NCBI RefSeq assembly: GCF_047971885.1
Contig: NZ_JBKEAE010000146.1
Location: 1-61,420, forward strand
Direction: 5' to 3'
Source of the DNA: Tropicimonas sp047971885
GTDB lineage: Bacteria > Pseudomonadota > Alphaproteobacteria > Rhodobacterales > Rhodobacteraceae
Length of the DNA: 61,420 bases
Below the pieces are notes generated by a model, which worked only from the letters and a program-made list of their open reading frames with translations, was not told the DNA's origin and did not search any database. Positions 43,502 to 52,359 of this stretch are shown here, in pieces. The position numbers and the translations under genes were made by a program. Within the stretch, counting starts at the first letter, position 1. Every line of letters starts with the position of its first letter.

Positions 43502-44341
43502 ATGACAGAGACGAGCAAGGTACTGACCGTTTCCTACGGGGCGTTTTCCTGCAGGCTGGAGGGGTTCGAGGGATCGTTCGGCGCATTGAAGGCGATATGC
43601 GCGTATTTCTGCACCCTCGCTGCGGATGAGGCCGATGCCGGTGCCGCACCGCCAGCCCCCTCTGTCGACATGCTGCAACAGATCGCCAGCCGGGAAACCC
43701 GGCGACATGTCGAGGCACATGCCGATGACGACAGGGTAATCCTGCGGGTGTCTCCGGCACGGGAGGATCCGTCGGTTTCATACGCAGAGGACGGTTCCCC
43801 GCAGGGTGGTCCGGTCGCCTCCGGCGAGGAGGATGTCGAACGCCTGCTCGACAAGGCCGGTCTGGAGATGGAGGGGCGGGATCATCTGCGGCGGCGCGCG
43901 ACCATCGAACACCTCAAATCCGCATTCAAGGCGATCCACACCGCGAATGGCGACATATACGGGCAGGACCGCACGCAGGAGCAGCCCTATCGGGAAGACC
44001 TCGCCTTTGCGAAACTCTTGCCGCACCTGAACCCGCGATCCAACACGCCTGCAGCCGAACCGCCGGCCGCCGGCGAGAGTGCGGCCGGCCTGCCGCAGGA
44101 CCGGCAGGCGCCCGGTCCGGTGCGCCCGCGACATCCGGTTTCGGCGGAACGGCACGAGCGCCCCGCCCCTCCGGCCAAACGGTTGGCAGCCGCCTCGGCA
44201 GCGCGCGAAACCATGCAACGGGCGCCGATCGCCGGGGACAGGGAAGATCGCGATGCAGGGGAAGACACGAGCCCGGAGACGCGCCGAATAAATCCCGTCC
44301 GGCCGCACCGCCCCGGCACGACGACCGAACCGGATATCTGA
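43502..44341 (+). CDS. Hypothetical protein, short member of a Rhodobacterales family
   Basis: A 279-residue protein starting MTETSKVLTVSYGAFSCRLEGF. This N-terminus and the later ERLLDKAG...RRRATIEHLKSAFKAI segment recall a Rhodobacterales family sometimes labelled chemotaxis protein CheA, whose members I remember as much longer. Here the C-terminal ~120 residues are low-complexity Pro/Ala/Arg-rich and no histidine kinase domain exists, so that label should not be used. It may be a truncated paralogue. No enzyme motif is visible. It is divergent from the thiamine pyrophosphokinase gene. Confidence 0.6.
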   Translation: MTETSKVLTVSYGAFSCRLEGFEGSFGALKAICAYFCTLAADEADAGAAPPAPSVDMLQQIASRETRRHVEAHADDDRVILRVSPAREDPSVSYAEDGSPQGGPVASGEEDVERLLDKAGLEMEGRDHLRRRATIEHLKSAFKAIHTANGDIYGQDRTQEQPYREDLAFAKLLPHLNPRSNTPAAEPPAAGESAAGLPQDRQAPGPVRPRHPVSAERHERPAPPAKRLAAASAARETMQRAPIAGDREDRDAGEDTSPETRRINPVRPHRPGTTTEPDI

Positions 44342-44398
44342 CTGCCCGGAACCGACAGGCCGCCACGGGAGAATGCACCACCGATCCGGGTGCCGGCG

Positions 44399-44665
44399 CT
44401 ACCGTTCCGGAGGCGGCGCGGACGCCCCCCTGGCGGGCGCATCGTCGTCCGCCTGATCCGGATCGGGCTTTCCGACACCGAGGAAAACGAAGCGCAGCGG
44501 AAAGACCCAGCCTATCCCGACCGCGACATAGACCAGAACCTCGGCCAGGAACGGCAGCCGGTCGATATGCGACAGGAGGGTGACCGCCAGCACCACATAG
44601 GCCGGCATCCCCACCAGCAGAACGAACAGCGACCAGCGCCGCCGTGCCCGGTAGGAAAGCGCCAT
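44399..44665 (-). CDS. DUF2842 family membrane protein
   Basis: An 88-residue protein with a basic N-terminus (YRARRRW), two hydrophobic segments (LFVLLVGMPAYVVLAVTLL and LVYVAVGIGWVFPLRFVFLG) and an acidic, Pro/Ala-rich tail. This is the DUF2842 pattern of alphaproteobacteria. It begins one base after the purA stop, so it is co-transcribed with purA. Function unknown. Confidence 0.85.
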   Translation of the reverse strand: MALSYRARRRWSLFVLLVGMPAYVVLAVTLLSHIDRLPFLAEVLVYVAVGIGWVFPLRFVFLGVGKPDPDQADDDAPARGASAPPPER

Positions 44666-44666
44666 G

Positions 44667-45959
44667 TCAGTCGGCGAACGGATCGGTGACGAGGATCGTA
44701 TCCTCGCGCTCGGGCGAGGTCGACAGCAGCGCCACCGGGCATTCGATCAGTTCTTCGATCCGGCGCACGTATTTGACCGCCGCGCCGGGCAGATCCGCCC
44801 AGCTTCGCGCGCCGGCGGTGCTGTCTTGCCACCCCTCCATCGTCTCGTAGACCGGGACGACACGCGCCTGCTGGTCTGCGGCGGTGGGCAGATAGTCGAG
44901 CCGTTCGCCATCCAGTTCGTAGCCGGTGCAGATCCTGAGTTCCCCGAGCCCGTCGAGGACATCGAGCTTGGTCAGCGCAATGCCGTTGACCCCGGAAAGC
45001 GCACAGGTCTGGCGCACCAGAACCGCGTCGAACCAGCCGCAGCGCCGTGACCGGCCGGTGACGGTGCCCTTCTCCCGTCCGACGGTGGCCAGATGCTCGC
45101 CCACCTCGTCGAAAAGCTCGCAGGGGAACGGCCCTTCACCGACACGGGTGGTATAGGCCTTGACAATGCCCAGAACGAAGCCGATCGCGCCCGGCCCCAT
45201 CCCGGTGCCGGCGGCGGCACTGCCCGACAGCGTGGTCGACGAAGTAACGAAGGGATAGGTGCCGAAATCGACATCGAGCAGGCTGCCCTGCGCACCCTCG
45301 AAGAGGATCCGCTTGCCCGCCTTGCGGGCGATGTTCATCTCGCGCCAGACCGGCCGGGCGAAGGGCAGCACCCTGGGTGCGACCTCGCGCAGCGCGGCAC
45401 GCAGCGCATCGGCATCCACCGGCGGCAGGCCAAGCCCCTTGCGCAGCGCGTCATGGTGCACCAGCAGCCGCCCGATCCGGGTGTCCAGCGTCGCTTCGTC
45501 GGCCAGATCGGCAACCCGGATCACCCTGCGGCCCACCTTGTCCTCGTAGGCCGGGCCGATCCCGCGGCCGGTGGTGCCGATCTTGGCAACCGCGCTTTGT
45601 GCCTCGCGCCCGCGATCCAGTTCACCGTGCAGCGGCAGGATCAGCGGCGTGTTCTCGGCGATCATCAGGTTTTCCGGCGTGACCTCCACCCCCTGGCCGC
45701 GCAGTTTCTCGATCTCGTCGACCAGCGCCCACGGATCGAGCACCACGCCATTGCCGATGACACTGATCTTGCCCTTGCGCACGATCCCCGAGGGCAGCAG
45801 CGAAAGCTTGAACACGGTACCGTCGATCACCAGCGTGTGCCCGGCGTTGTGACCACCCTGGAAGCGCGCGATCACGTCGGCGCGTTCGGACAGCCAGTCG
45901 ACGATCTTGCCCTTTCCCTCGTCGCCCCACTGGGCGCCCACGACGACGACGTTGGCCAT
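44667..45959 (-). CDS. purA: Adenylosuccinate synthetase
   Basis: A 430-residue GTP-dependent enzyme that converts IMP and aspartate to adenylosuccinate. It has the N-terminal GDEGKGKIVD loop (catalytic Asp within), GHNAGHT (His for phosphoryl transfer), the RSRRCGWFD segment and a TKLDVLD near the GTP site. The start at 45959 (MANVVVVGAQWG) has GGAG upstream. It is followed at one base by the DUF2842 gene and is divergent from secG. Confidence 0.97.
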   Translation of the reverse strand: MANVVVVGAQWGDEGKGKIVDWLSERADVIARFQGGHNAGHTLVIDGTVFKLSLLPSGIVRKGKISVIGNGVVLDPWALVDEIEKLRGQGVEVTPENLMIAENTPLILPLHGELDRGREAQSAVAKIGTTGRGIGPAYEDKVGRRVIRVADLADEATLDTRIGRLLVHHDALRKGLGLPPVDADALRAALREVAPRVLPFARPVWREMNIARKAGKRILFEGAQGSLLDVDFGTYPFVTSSTTLSGSAAAGTGMGPGAIGFVLGIVKAYTTRVGEGPFPCELFDEVGEHLATVGREKGTVTGRSRRCGWFDAVLVRQTCALSGVNGIALTKLDVLDGLGELRICTGYELDGERLDYLPTAADQQARVVPVYETMEGWQDSTAGARSWADLPGAAVKYVRRIEELIECPVALLSTSPEREDTILVTDPFAD

Positions 45960-46116
45960 ATCGATCTCCTTGGCTCTCCGGCAAACGCGCACCGTATAGC
46001 GGCAGTTGCGGCAGCGGGAAACCTGCAATTCGCCGCGCCCTCACACCGGAGGTCGGGGGTTGCGGGCCACCGGCCTTCCCATTAGATACCGCCCATCCGA
46101 AACCGAGGCCCGACGC

Positions 46117-46479
46117 ATGCAGAATGTCATCCTGATTATCCACCTGATCCTGGCCCTGTGCCTGATCGGCATCGTGCTGCTGCAACGGTCCGAGGGCGGC
46201 GGTCTGGGCATGGGCGGCGGCGGCGGCGTGATGTCGGGGCGCGCAGCGGCCACGGCGCTCGGAAAACTCACCTGGCTTTTCGCCATCGCCTTCATCGTGA
46301 CCTCGATCACGCTGACGATCCTGGCGGCGGCCAGATCGGACAGCAGTTCGGTTGTCGACCGCATCACCGACCAGCCGCCGGCGGCCGAGGAACCCGCGCC
46401 GGCCGAACCGGCAAGCGACGACCTGCTTCCGCCCGCGCCGGTCTCGAACGCACCGGTGGTTCCGCAAGCCGCCGAATGA
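46117..46479 (+). CDS. secG: Preprotein translocase subunit SecG
   Basis: A 120-residue SecG with two transmembrane segments (residues 3-21 and about 52-74), the conserved LLQRSEGGGLG and GGGGVMSGR loop between them, and a Pro/Ala-rich acidic cytoplasmic tail. It assists SecYE-mediated export. The start at 46117 (MQNVILIIHLIL) begins in the first helix. It precedes pyrG, a neighbour order common in alphaproteobacteria. Confidence 0.93.
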   Translation: MQNVILIIHLILALCLIGIVLLQRSEGGGLGMGGGGGVMSGRAAATALGKLTWLFAIAFIVTSITLTILAAARSDSSSVVDRITDQPPAAEEPAPAEPASDDLLPPAPVSNAPVVPQAAE

Positions 46480-46521
46480 TCGCGGGTGGCTCTACCATCC
46501 GTTGCCCGTTCGCCATTTCCG

Positions 46522-46536
46522 GCAACATCATGTTGC
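46522..46536. promoter_or_regulatory. 15-bp palindrome upstream of pyrG
   Basis: GCAACATCATGTTGC is a perfect inverted repeat of seven bases around a central C, 43 bases after the secG stop and 140 bases before the pyrG ATG. There is no T tract. It could be an operator in the pyrG promoter region or a weak hairpin after secG. Confidence 0.4.
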
Positions 46537-46675
46537 GGTGCGTGTTGCCCATCCGGAGCGAATCCGTTAGAGTCCTAATCCCGTGTTGATGTGTTATCCG
46601 CACACGCGCAAGTTGTGGATTTTCTCGGAATAGTGCAGTCGCATAATTCTCAACGATCACGGGGGACGGCCGCTC

Positions 46676-48319
46676 ATGGCTCGGTTCATGTTCATCACTG
46701 GCGGCGTCGTTTCATCGCTTGGCAAGGGGCTTGCCTCGGCCGCGCTCGGGGCGCTCCTGCAGGCACGCGGCTTCAGCGTGCGGCTGCGCAAGCTCGACCC
46801 TTACCTGAACGTCGATCCCGGCACGATGAGCCCGTTCGAGCACGGCGAGGTGTTCGTCACCGATGACGGCGCGGAGACCGATCTCGACCTCGGCCATTAC
46901 GAGCGTTTCACCGGGGTGGCCGCGCGCAGGACCGATTCCGTCTCCTCCGGGCGGATCTATTCCAACGTGCTGGAGAAGGAGCGGCGCGGCGATTACCTCG
47001 GCAAGACAATACAGGTGATCCCGCATGTCACCAACGAGATCAAGGACTGGATCGCCATCGGCGAGGACGAGGTCGATTTCATGTTGTGCGAGATCGGCGG
47101 CACGGTCGGCGATATCGAGGGGCTGCCGTTCTTCGAGGCGATCCGCCAGTTCGCGCAGGACAAGGGCCGCGGGCAGTGCATCTTCATGCATCTGACGCTG
47201 CTGCCCTTCATCAAGGCGTCGGGCGAACTCAAGACCAAGCCGACGCAGCATTCGGTCAAGGAGTTGCGCTCCATCGGTCTGGCACCGGACCTGCTGGTCT
47301 GCCGCTCGGAAATGCCGATCCCGCAGAAGGAGCGCGACAAGCTGGCACTCTTCTGCAACGTCCGCCCCGATGCGGTGATCGCCGCGCAGGACCTCAAGTC
47401 GATCTATGACGCGCCGCTGGCCTACCACCGCGAAGGGCTCGATCAGGCGGTGCTGGATGCCTTCAACATCAGCCCGGCGCCCAGACCCAATCTGGATCGC
47501 TGGGAAGATGTCTCCGACCGGATTCACAATTCCGACGGTGAGGTTCGCGTGGCCATCGTCGGCAAGTACACCCAGCTTGAGGACGCCTATAAATCCATCG
47601 CCGAGGCGCTGACCCACGGCGGCATGGCCAACCGGGTCAAGGTCAGGGCCGACTGGATCGACGCCGAGATCTTCGACAGGGAGGATCCGACGCCGCATCT
47701 GGAGCCCTATCACGCCATCATCGTGCCGGGAGGCTTCGGCGAGCGCGGCACCGAGGGCAAGATCAAGGCAGCCGAATTCGCCCGCACCCGCAAGGTTCCC
47801 TATCTGGGCATCTGCCTCGGCATGCAGATGGCGGTGATCGAGGCGGCGCGGCATCTGTCCGATATCCCCGATGCGGGCTCCGAGGAATTCGACCATGAGG
47901 CGGGCCGGAAGCGCTTCACCCCGGTGGTCTATCACCTGAAGGAATGGGTGCAGGGCAACGCGAAGATCGAACGCGCGGTCGAGGACGACAAGGGCGGCAC
48001 GATGCGGCTGGGGTCCTACGACGCGGTTCTGACCCCGGGCAGCAAGGTGGCCGAAATCTACGGCACGACGCGGATCGACGAGCGCCACCGTCACCGCTAC
48101 GAGGTCGATGTCAGGTACAAGGACAGGCTCGAGGAGCACGGGATGCGGTTTTCGGGCATGTCACCCGATGGCCGCCTGCCCGAGATCGTCGAGGTGACGG
48201 ACCATCCGTGGTTCATCGGCGTGCAGTTTCACCCGGAACTTAAATCGAAACCGTTCGAGCCGCACCCGCTGTTCCGCGATTTCATCCGCGCCGCCAAGGA
48301 TGTCAGCCGGCTGGTCTGA
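46676..48319 (+). CDS. pyrG: CTP synthase
   Basis: A 547-residue enzyme making CTP from UTP, ATP and glutamine. The synthase domain starts MARFMFITGGVVSSLGKGL with the P-loop, contains CEIGGTVGDIEGLPF, and the glutaminase domain has the nucleophilic Cys in GICLGMQMAV (about residue 381) and the late FHPELKSKP with His/Glu. GGGG before the ATG serves as ribosome site. The 196-bp gap from secG holds a palindrome and probably its own promoter. Confidence 0.98.
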   Translation: MARFMFITGGVVSSLGKGLASAALGALLQARGFSVRLRKLDPYLNVDPGTMSPFEHGEVFVTDDGAETDLDLGHYERFTGVAARRTDSVSSGRIYSNVLEKERRGDYLGKTIQVIPHVTNEIKDWIAIGEDEVDFMLCEIGGTVGDIEGLPFFEAIRQFAQDKGRGQCIFMHLTLLPFIKASGELKTKPTQHSVKELRSIGLAPDLLVCRSEMPIPQKERDKLALFCNVRPDAVIAAQDLKSIYDAPLAYHREGLDQAVLDAFNISPAPRPNLDRWEDVSDRIHNSDGEVRVAIVGKYTQLEDAYKSIAEALTHGGMANRVKVRADWIDAEIFDREDPTPHLEPYHAIIVPGGFGERGTEGKIKAAEFARTRKVPYLGICLGMQMAVIEAARHLSDIPDAGSEEFDHEAGRKRFTPVVYHLKEWVQGNAKIERAVEDDKGGTMRLGSYDAVLTPGSKVAEIYGTTRIDERHRHRYEVDVRYKDRLEEHGMRFSGMSPDGRLPEIVEVTDHPWFIGVQFHPELKSKPFEPHPLFRDFIRAAKDVSRLV

Positions 48320-48402
48320 CCGGCCGCTGGCAGAGATACCTTGCGCCCGGATACAAATGACATAGCATTCGCCGTATGTCGCGTACCGGAAGGGGTTTCA
48401 GC

Positions 48403-49317
48403 ATGGCCGGCACACTTCGTTTCCACACGCTGGACGTATTCACCGATACACCCTATGCCGGCAATCCGCTTGCGGTGGTGCTGGATGCCGACGGGCTGGA
48501 CAATGCGCAGATGCAGATCATCGCGCGGGAGTTCAACCTGTCCGAGACGATCTTCGTCATGGCCCCGCGTGACGCCCGCAATATCGCGCGGGTGCGGATC
48601 TTCTTTCCCACGGCGGAAATCCCCTTTGCCGGCCATCCGACCATCGGCTGCGCCCTGCTGCTGGCGCAGATGGGCCGGGGGGCGGAGGATTTCGAAACGG
48701 AACTCGTTCTCGAAGAAGAGGCCGGACCGGTGCCCGTCCGCATCAGCCGCATCGCCGGCAGGCCCCGCGCCGAATTCACCGCGCCGGTTCTTCCGCATCT
48801 CCACCACGGGCCGGCCCCGGCGGACCTTGTCGCCGCCGCCATCGGCCTGCCCGCCGAAGCGGTCGGTTTCGCCGCTCACCGCCCGGGCAGCTATCGCGGC
48901 GGCCCGGCCTTCCTGTTCGTTCCGCTGCGGGACCGCGGCGCGCTGGCGGCGGCCCGGCCGGCCGAACCGCACTGGTCGGACCTGATGCGGCAGGCGGGCG
49001 TCGACGCGGCCTATCTCTATACGCCGGGCGAGGATTGCGACTACCGCGCGCGCATGTTCTCGCCCACCGCCGGCATCCCGGAAGATCCGGCGACCGGTTC
49101 GGCCAGCGCGATCCTCGCGGCGCAACTGCTGGACAGCGGCGCGCTGGCAAACGGCGAAACCCGCCTTCTGCTGCATCAGGGACTCGAGATGGGCCGGCCG
49201 AGCCGGATCGACGCGCGAATCACCGTGCAGAACGGCGCGCTGACCGGTGTGCATATCGCGGGCTCGGCGGTTGCGATCTCGGCCGGCGAGCTTGCGCCGC
49301 CGCCCCCCGCCGCCTGA
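48403..49317 (+). CDS. PhzF family isomerase/epimerase
   Basis: A 304-residue protein of the diaminopimelate-epimerase fold. The conserved FNLSETIFV supplies the catalytic glutamate (Glu48), and EIPFAGHPTIG and EDPATGSASA are the other PhzF signatures. Phenazine genes are absent, so it is one of the many PhzF-like enzymes of unknown substrate. The start at 48403 (MAGTLRFHTLDVF) is typical; a start at 48376 would add nine non-family residues. It follows pyrG by 83 bp. Confidence 0.88.
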   Translation: MAGTLRFHTLDVFTDTPYAGNPLAVVLDADGLDNAQMQIIAREFNLSETIFVMAPRDARNIARVRIFFPTAEIPFAGHPTIGCALLLAQMGRGAEDFETELVLEEEAGPVPVRISRIAGRPRAEFTAPVLPHLHHGPAPADLVAAAIGLPAEAVGFAAHRPGSYRGGPAFLFVPLRDRGALAAARPAEPHWSDLMRQAGVDAAYLYTPGEDCDYRARMFSPTAGIPEDPATGSASAILAAQLLDSGALANGETRLLLHQGLEMGRPSRIDARITVQNGALTGVHIAGSAVAISAGELAPPPPAA

Positions 49318-49400
49318 CACCACGGCGGAGGCGCCGGAATATCGCTTTGCCGGAACGCGGGGCTGCGGTAGCCATGCGATACGGGGGAGGGAGAAAGCCG

Positions 49401-49700
49401 ATGCGAAAAGGATACTGGGTCGCCCATGTGAACGTGCAGGATCAGGAGATCTTCGCGAAATACAAGGAGGCGGCGGCAAGGCCATTTGCCCGCTACGGCG
49501 CGAGGTTTCTCGTTCGCGCCGGGCAGTCGGATGTGCGCGAGGGCGAACTGCACCCGCACACCGTGGTGATCGAGTTTCCGACCTTTGCCGACGCGCTGGC
49601 CTGCTACGACGATCCGGACCATCTGGCTGCCAAGGCGATACGCGATCCGATCGCCGACGGCGATGTGGTGATCGTCGAAGGCTACGACGACGCCGGCTGA
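49401..49700 (+). CDS. DUF1330 family protein
   Basis: A 99-residue dimeric alpha/beta-barrel (ferredoxin-like) protein. GYWVAHVNVQDQEIFAKY at the N-terminus, GARFLVRAG in the middle and AKAIRDPIADGDVVIVEG at the end match DUF1330. Its role is unknown; no catalytic site is established. The ATG at 49401 is preceded by a strong GGAGGGAG ribosome site. Confidence 0.85.
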   Translation: MRKGYWVAHVNVQDQEIFAKYKEAAARPFARYGARFLVRAGQSDVREGELHPHTVVIEFPTFADALACYDDPDHLAAKAIRDPIADGDVVIVEGYDDAG

Positions 49701-49761
49701 CGCCGCGCTGCGACACGTGACGGGGCTTGCCGCCGCCTGCCCGTCCCGGCATACCCAACGC

Positions 49762-50238
49762 ATGTTCACCCAACTGCTCAACCGTCTCTTCTCGCCCCAT
49801 CCGGTCCCGCTGCCCGAGCTTGACATCCGCCATGCGCTGGCCGGGCTGCTCGTGCGCACCGCCAAGACCGACGGCTCGTACCATTTCGAGGAAATCCGCC
49901 GCATCGACCGGATCCTCGCCGCCACCTTCGATCTGAACCCGGTCGAGGCCGCCCGGCTGAGGGCCGGAAGCGAGCGGCTCGAGGCGCAGGCGCCCGAGGA
50001 CGGCCGATTCGCCAGGGCGGTACGCGAGCGGGTCGAGACGGGCCGGCGCATCGCGGTTCTGGCGGCCATGTGGCGGGTCGCTCTGTCGGACGGGGTGGAA
50101 CGCGCCGAAGAACATGCCTACCTTGACCGCGCGGCGGCACGGCTGGGCCTGGACGAGGACGAGGCGGCACGCGCACGCGAGGCTGCCGGGCGTGCCGATC
50201 CGCCCGACGCCGCCTCGGGTCGCGGCAGCAGGGGATAG
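49762..50238 (+). CDS. TerB-like domain protein, first of a tandem pair
   Basis: A 158-residue all-helical protein. ALAGLLVRTAKTDGSYHFEEIRRIDRIL and a second WRVALSDGVERAEE are the two acidic EF-hand-like D..DG..E motifs of the TerB/DjlA-type metal-binding fold. It is clearly homologous to the next gene (MF..LL.RL start, same motif spacing), so the pair arose by duplication. The C-terminal tail is Ala/Arg/Gly-rich. Tellurite resistance should not be assumed from the family name. Confidence 0.82.
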   Translation: MFTQLLNRLFSPHPVPLPELDIRHALAGLLVRTAKTDGSYHFEEIRRIDRILAATFDLNPVEAARLRAGSERLEAQAPEDGRFARAVRERVETGRRIAVLAAMWRVALSDGVERAEEHAYLDRAAARLGLDEDEAARAREAAGRADPPDAASGRGSRG

Positions 50239-50243
50239 AGACG

Positions 50244-50684
50244 ATGTTTGGCGATCTTCTGAAACGATTGACCGAACCGCAACCCGGGCGCCTGCCCGAC
50301 CCGGACGCACGGCTGGCGCTGACGGCGCTTCTGGTACGAGTCGCGCGTTCGGACGGCGATTATGCGCCGGACGAGATCGCGCGCATCGACCGGATCCTCG
50401 TGCGGCGCTACGGGCTTTCGCCCTTCGAGGCCGCGCATCTGCGCGTCGAGGCCGAACAGCTCGAGACAGAGGCGCCCGACAACGTGCGTTTCACCCGCGC
50501 GATCAAGGACGCGGTGCCGTATGAAGACCGCAGCGCGGTGATCGAGGCGCTCTGGGCGGTCGTGCTGGCCGACGGGGTTCGCGACGAGGATGAGGATGCG
50601 ATGATCCGGCTGGTCGCCAGCCTTCTGGGTGTAAACGACCGCGACAGCGCGCTGGCCCGTCAGCGCGTTCAGGCGCGTCGCTGA
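50244..50684 (+). CDS. TerB-like domain protein, second of a tandem pair
   Basis: A 146-residue paralogue of the preceding gene, from which it is separated by five bases. LLVRVARSDGDYAPDEIARIDRILVRRYGL and WAVVLADGVRDEDED carry the same pair of acidic loops. Next comes the binding-protein-fold gene with a single base between stop and start. The three-gene cluster is therefore one operon. Function unknown. Confidence 0.82.
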   Translation: MFGDLLKRLTEPQPGRLPDPDARLALTALLVRVARSDGDYAPDEIARIDRILVRRYGLSPFEAAHLRVEAEQLETEAPDNVRFTRAIKDAVPYEDRSAVIEALWAVVLADGVRDEDEDAMIRLVASLLGVNDRDSALARQRVQARR

Positions 50685-50685
50685 G

Positions 50686-51444
50686 ATGATCGCCGCCCTG
50701 CCGATGTACGACCACCCCGGCGTACGTGGCGCGACCGATGCGCTCTGGCAGGCAATCCGCGACAGGCTGCGGGCCTCGGGCATCGACGCCCCCGAGGCGC
50801 TCAGCCGCTCGGACGATCTTTTCGCCCAGTGGCGCAGCCCGGCGCTGCTGCTCGGCCAGACCTGCGGCCTGCCCTTTCGCAGCGAACTGCACCAACACGT
50901 CACGCTGCTCGGGGCCATCGACTACGGGCTGCCGGATACGCCCCCGGGCTATTACCGGTCGCTTTTCGTCGCCCGCGCCGACGACACGCGCGACACGCTG
51001 GCCGAGTTTGACGGCGCCCTGCTTGCCTATAACGAGGCGGTCTCGCATTCGGGCTGGGCCGCCGCCGCCGCCGCGCGGGTCGGTTTCCGCATCGGCCCGC
51101 AGACCGGAAGCCACCGCGAAAGCGCCCGCGCCATCGCCGGGCACAAGGCCGATATCGCGGCGATCGACGCGATAAGCTGGCGGCTTCTGGCGGCACATAC
51201 CGATCTGACCGGAGGGCTGAAGATCGTCGGACGCAGCGCGGCAACGCCCGGCCAGGCGCTGATCACCGCCTTTGCCGACAGGGCGCCGGCGCTGCGCGCG
51301 GCGATTGCCGGTGCAATCGCCGATCTCGCCCCGCCGGACCGTCAGGCATTGGGAACAGTGGGATTTGTCAGGATATCCCCGGCCGAGTATCTTGCGGTTC
51401 CCGTTCCGCCCAGTCCCGCGGCATTTGCCTCCCGACCGGCATGA
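50686..51444 (+). CDS. PhnD-like binding-protein-fold protein without signal peptide
   Basis: A 252-residue protein of the phosphate/phosphonate-binding (PhnD/SsuA) fold: LGQTCGLPFRSEL, YRSLFVARADDTRD, GPQTGSHRESARAI and DIAAIDAISWRLL are the hinge and ligand-site segments. It starts MIAALPMYDHPG, directly in the first strand, with no signal peptide or lipobox and no adjacent permease. It therefore looks cytoplasmic and may act as a sensor or enzyme, not as a transporter subunit. Tightly linked to the TerB pair. Confidence 0.75.
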   Translation: MIAALPMYDHPGVRGATDALWQAIRDRLRASGIDAPEALSRSDDLFAQWRSPALLLGQTCGLPFRSELHQHVTLLGAIDYGLPDTPPGYYRSLFVARADDTRDTLAEFDGALLAYNEAVSHSGWAAAAAARVGFRIGPQTGSHRESARAIAGHKADIAAIDAISWRLLAAHTDLTGGLKIVGRSAATPGQALITAFADRAPALRAAIAGAIADLAPPDRQALGTVGFVRISPAEYLAVPVPPSPAAFASRPA

Positions 51445-51541
51445 TCGTGCAGCCCCGCAGCACGCGATGCGCCATTCGGCGTTGCATTTGCTCCGCAATT
51501 AGGCCCTACTCCCCCACCAGACGAACAAACGCGTATTTCCA

Positions 51542-52321
51542 GTGACCCAGACACCGCCACCCGTCATCAAGATCACCGACCTGCACAAGTCCTACGGGGC
51601 GCTGGAGATATTGAAGGGTGTCGACATGGTGGCCGAACGCGGCGAGGTGGTTTCGCTGATCGGTTCGTCAGGTTCGGGAAAGTCCACTCTGCTGCGCTGT
51701 GCCAATCTGCTGGAAGACAGCCAGCAGGGCGAGATCCTGTTCGAGGGCGAGCCGGTGAAATGGCACGGCACCGGCATGCACCGGCGGCCGGGCGATCATA
51801 GGCAACTGATCCGCATCCGCACCAATCTGTCGATGGTGTTCCAGCAGTTCAACCTCTGGGCGCACATGACGATCCTCGAAAACGTCATGGAGGCGCCAGT
51901 CACGGTTCTGAAGCGCAACCGCCATTCGGTCGAGGCGCTGGGGCGCGAATTGCTGGACAAGGTCGGCATCGGCGACAAGTGCGATGCCTATCCGGCACAG
52001 CTTTCGGGTGGTCAGCAGCAGCGCGCCGCAATTGCCCGGGCGCTGGCGATGGAGCCCAAGGCATTGCTGCTCGACGAGCCGACATCGGCCCTCGACCCCG
52101 AGCTTGAGCAGGAGGTCGTCAAGGTCATCAAGCAGCTTGCCCAGGAGGGGCGCACCATGCTGCTGGTGACGCACGACATGCGGCTGGCGGCCGACGTGTC
52201 GGATCATGTCGTCTTTCTGCATCAGGGAAAGATTGAGGAGGAGGGGCCGCCCGGCAGCCTTTTCGGCAATCCGCAGACGGAACGGCTGCAACAATTCCTG
52301 TCGCATACGCAGGCCCGCTGA
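51542..52321 (+). CDS. Polar amino-acid ABC transporter ATP-binding protein
   Basis: A 259-residue ATPase of the HisP/GlnQ type. Walker A GSSGSGKST (41-49), Q-loop in MVFQQFNLW, signature LSGGQQQR, Walker B LLLDEPTSALD and the switch His in VTHDM are complete. The insertion KWHGTGMHRRPGDHRQL is typical of the HisP subgroup. The start is a GTG at 51542. It is the first gene of a transporter-ligase-amidotransferase cluster. Confidence 0.93.
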   Translation: MTQTPPPVIKITDLHKSYGALEILKGVDMVAERGEVVSLIGSSGSGKSTLLRCANLLEDSQQGEILFEGEPVKWHGTGMHRRPGDHRQLIRIRTNLSMVFQQFNLWAHMTILENVMEAPVTVLKRNRHSVEALGRELLDKVGIGDKCDAYPAQLSGGQQQRAAIARALAMEPKALLLDEPTSALDPELEQEVVKVIKQLAQEGRTMLLVTHDMRLAADVSDHVVFLHQGKIEEEGPPGSLFGNPQTERLQQFLSHTQAR

Positions 52322-52359
52322 GAACCAGCGGGATCCAGATACCAACCGGGAGAAAACTG

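Noticed and set aside
43502..44341. Chemotaxis histidine kinase CheA
   Set aside because: No HPt, dimerisation, ATPase or CheW-like domain is visible in 279 residues.
49762..50684. Tellurite resistance locus
   Set aside because: Only TerB-like domains are present; TerC, TerD, TerE and other ter genes are missing, so resistance cannot be inferred.
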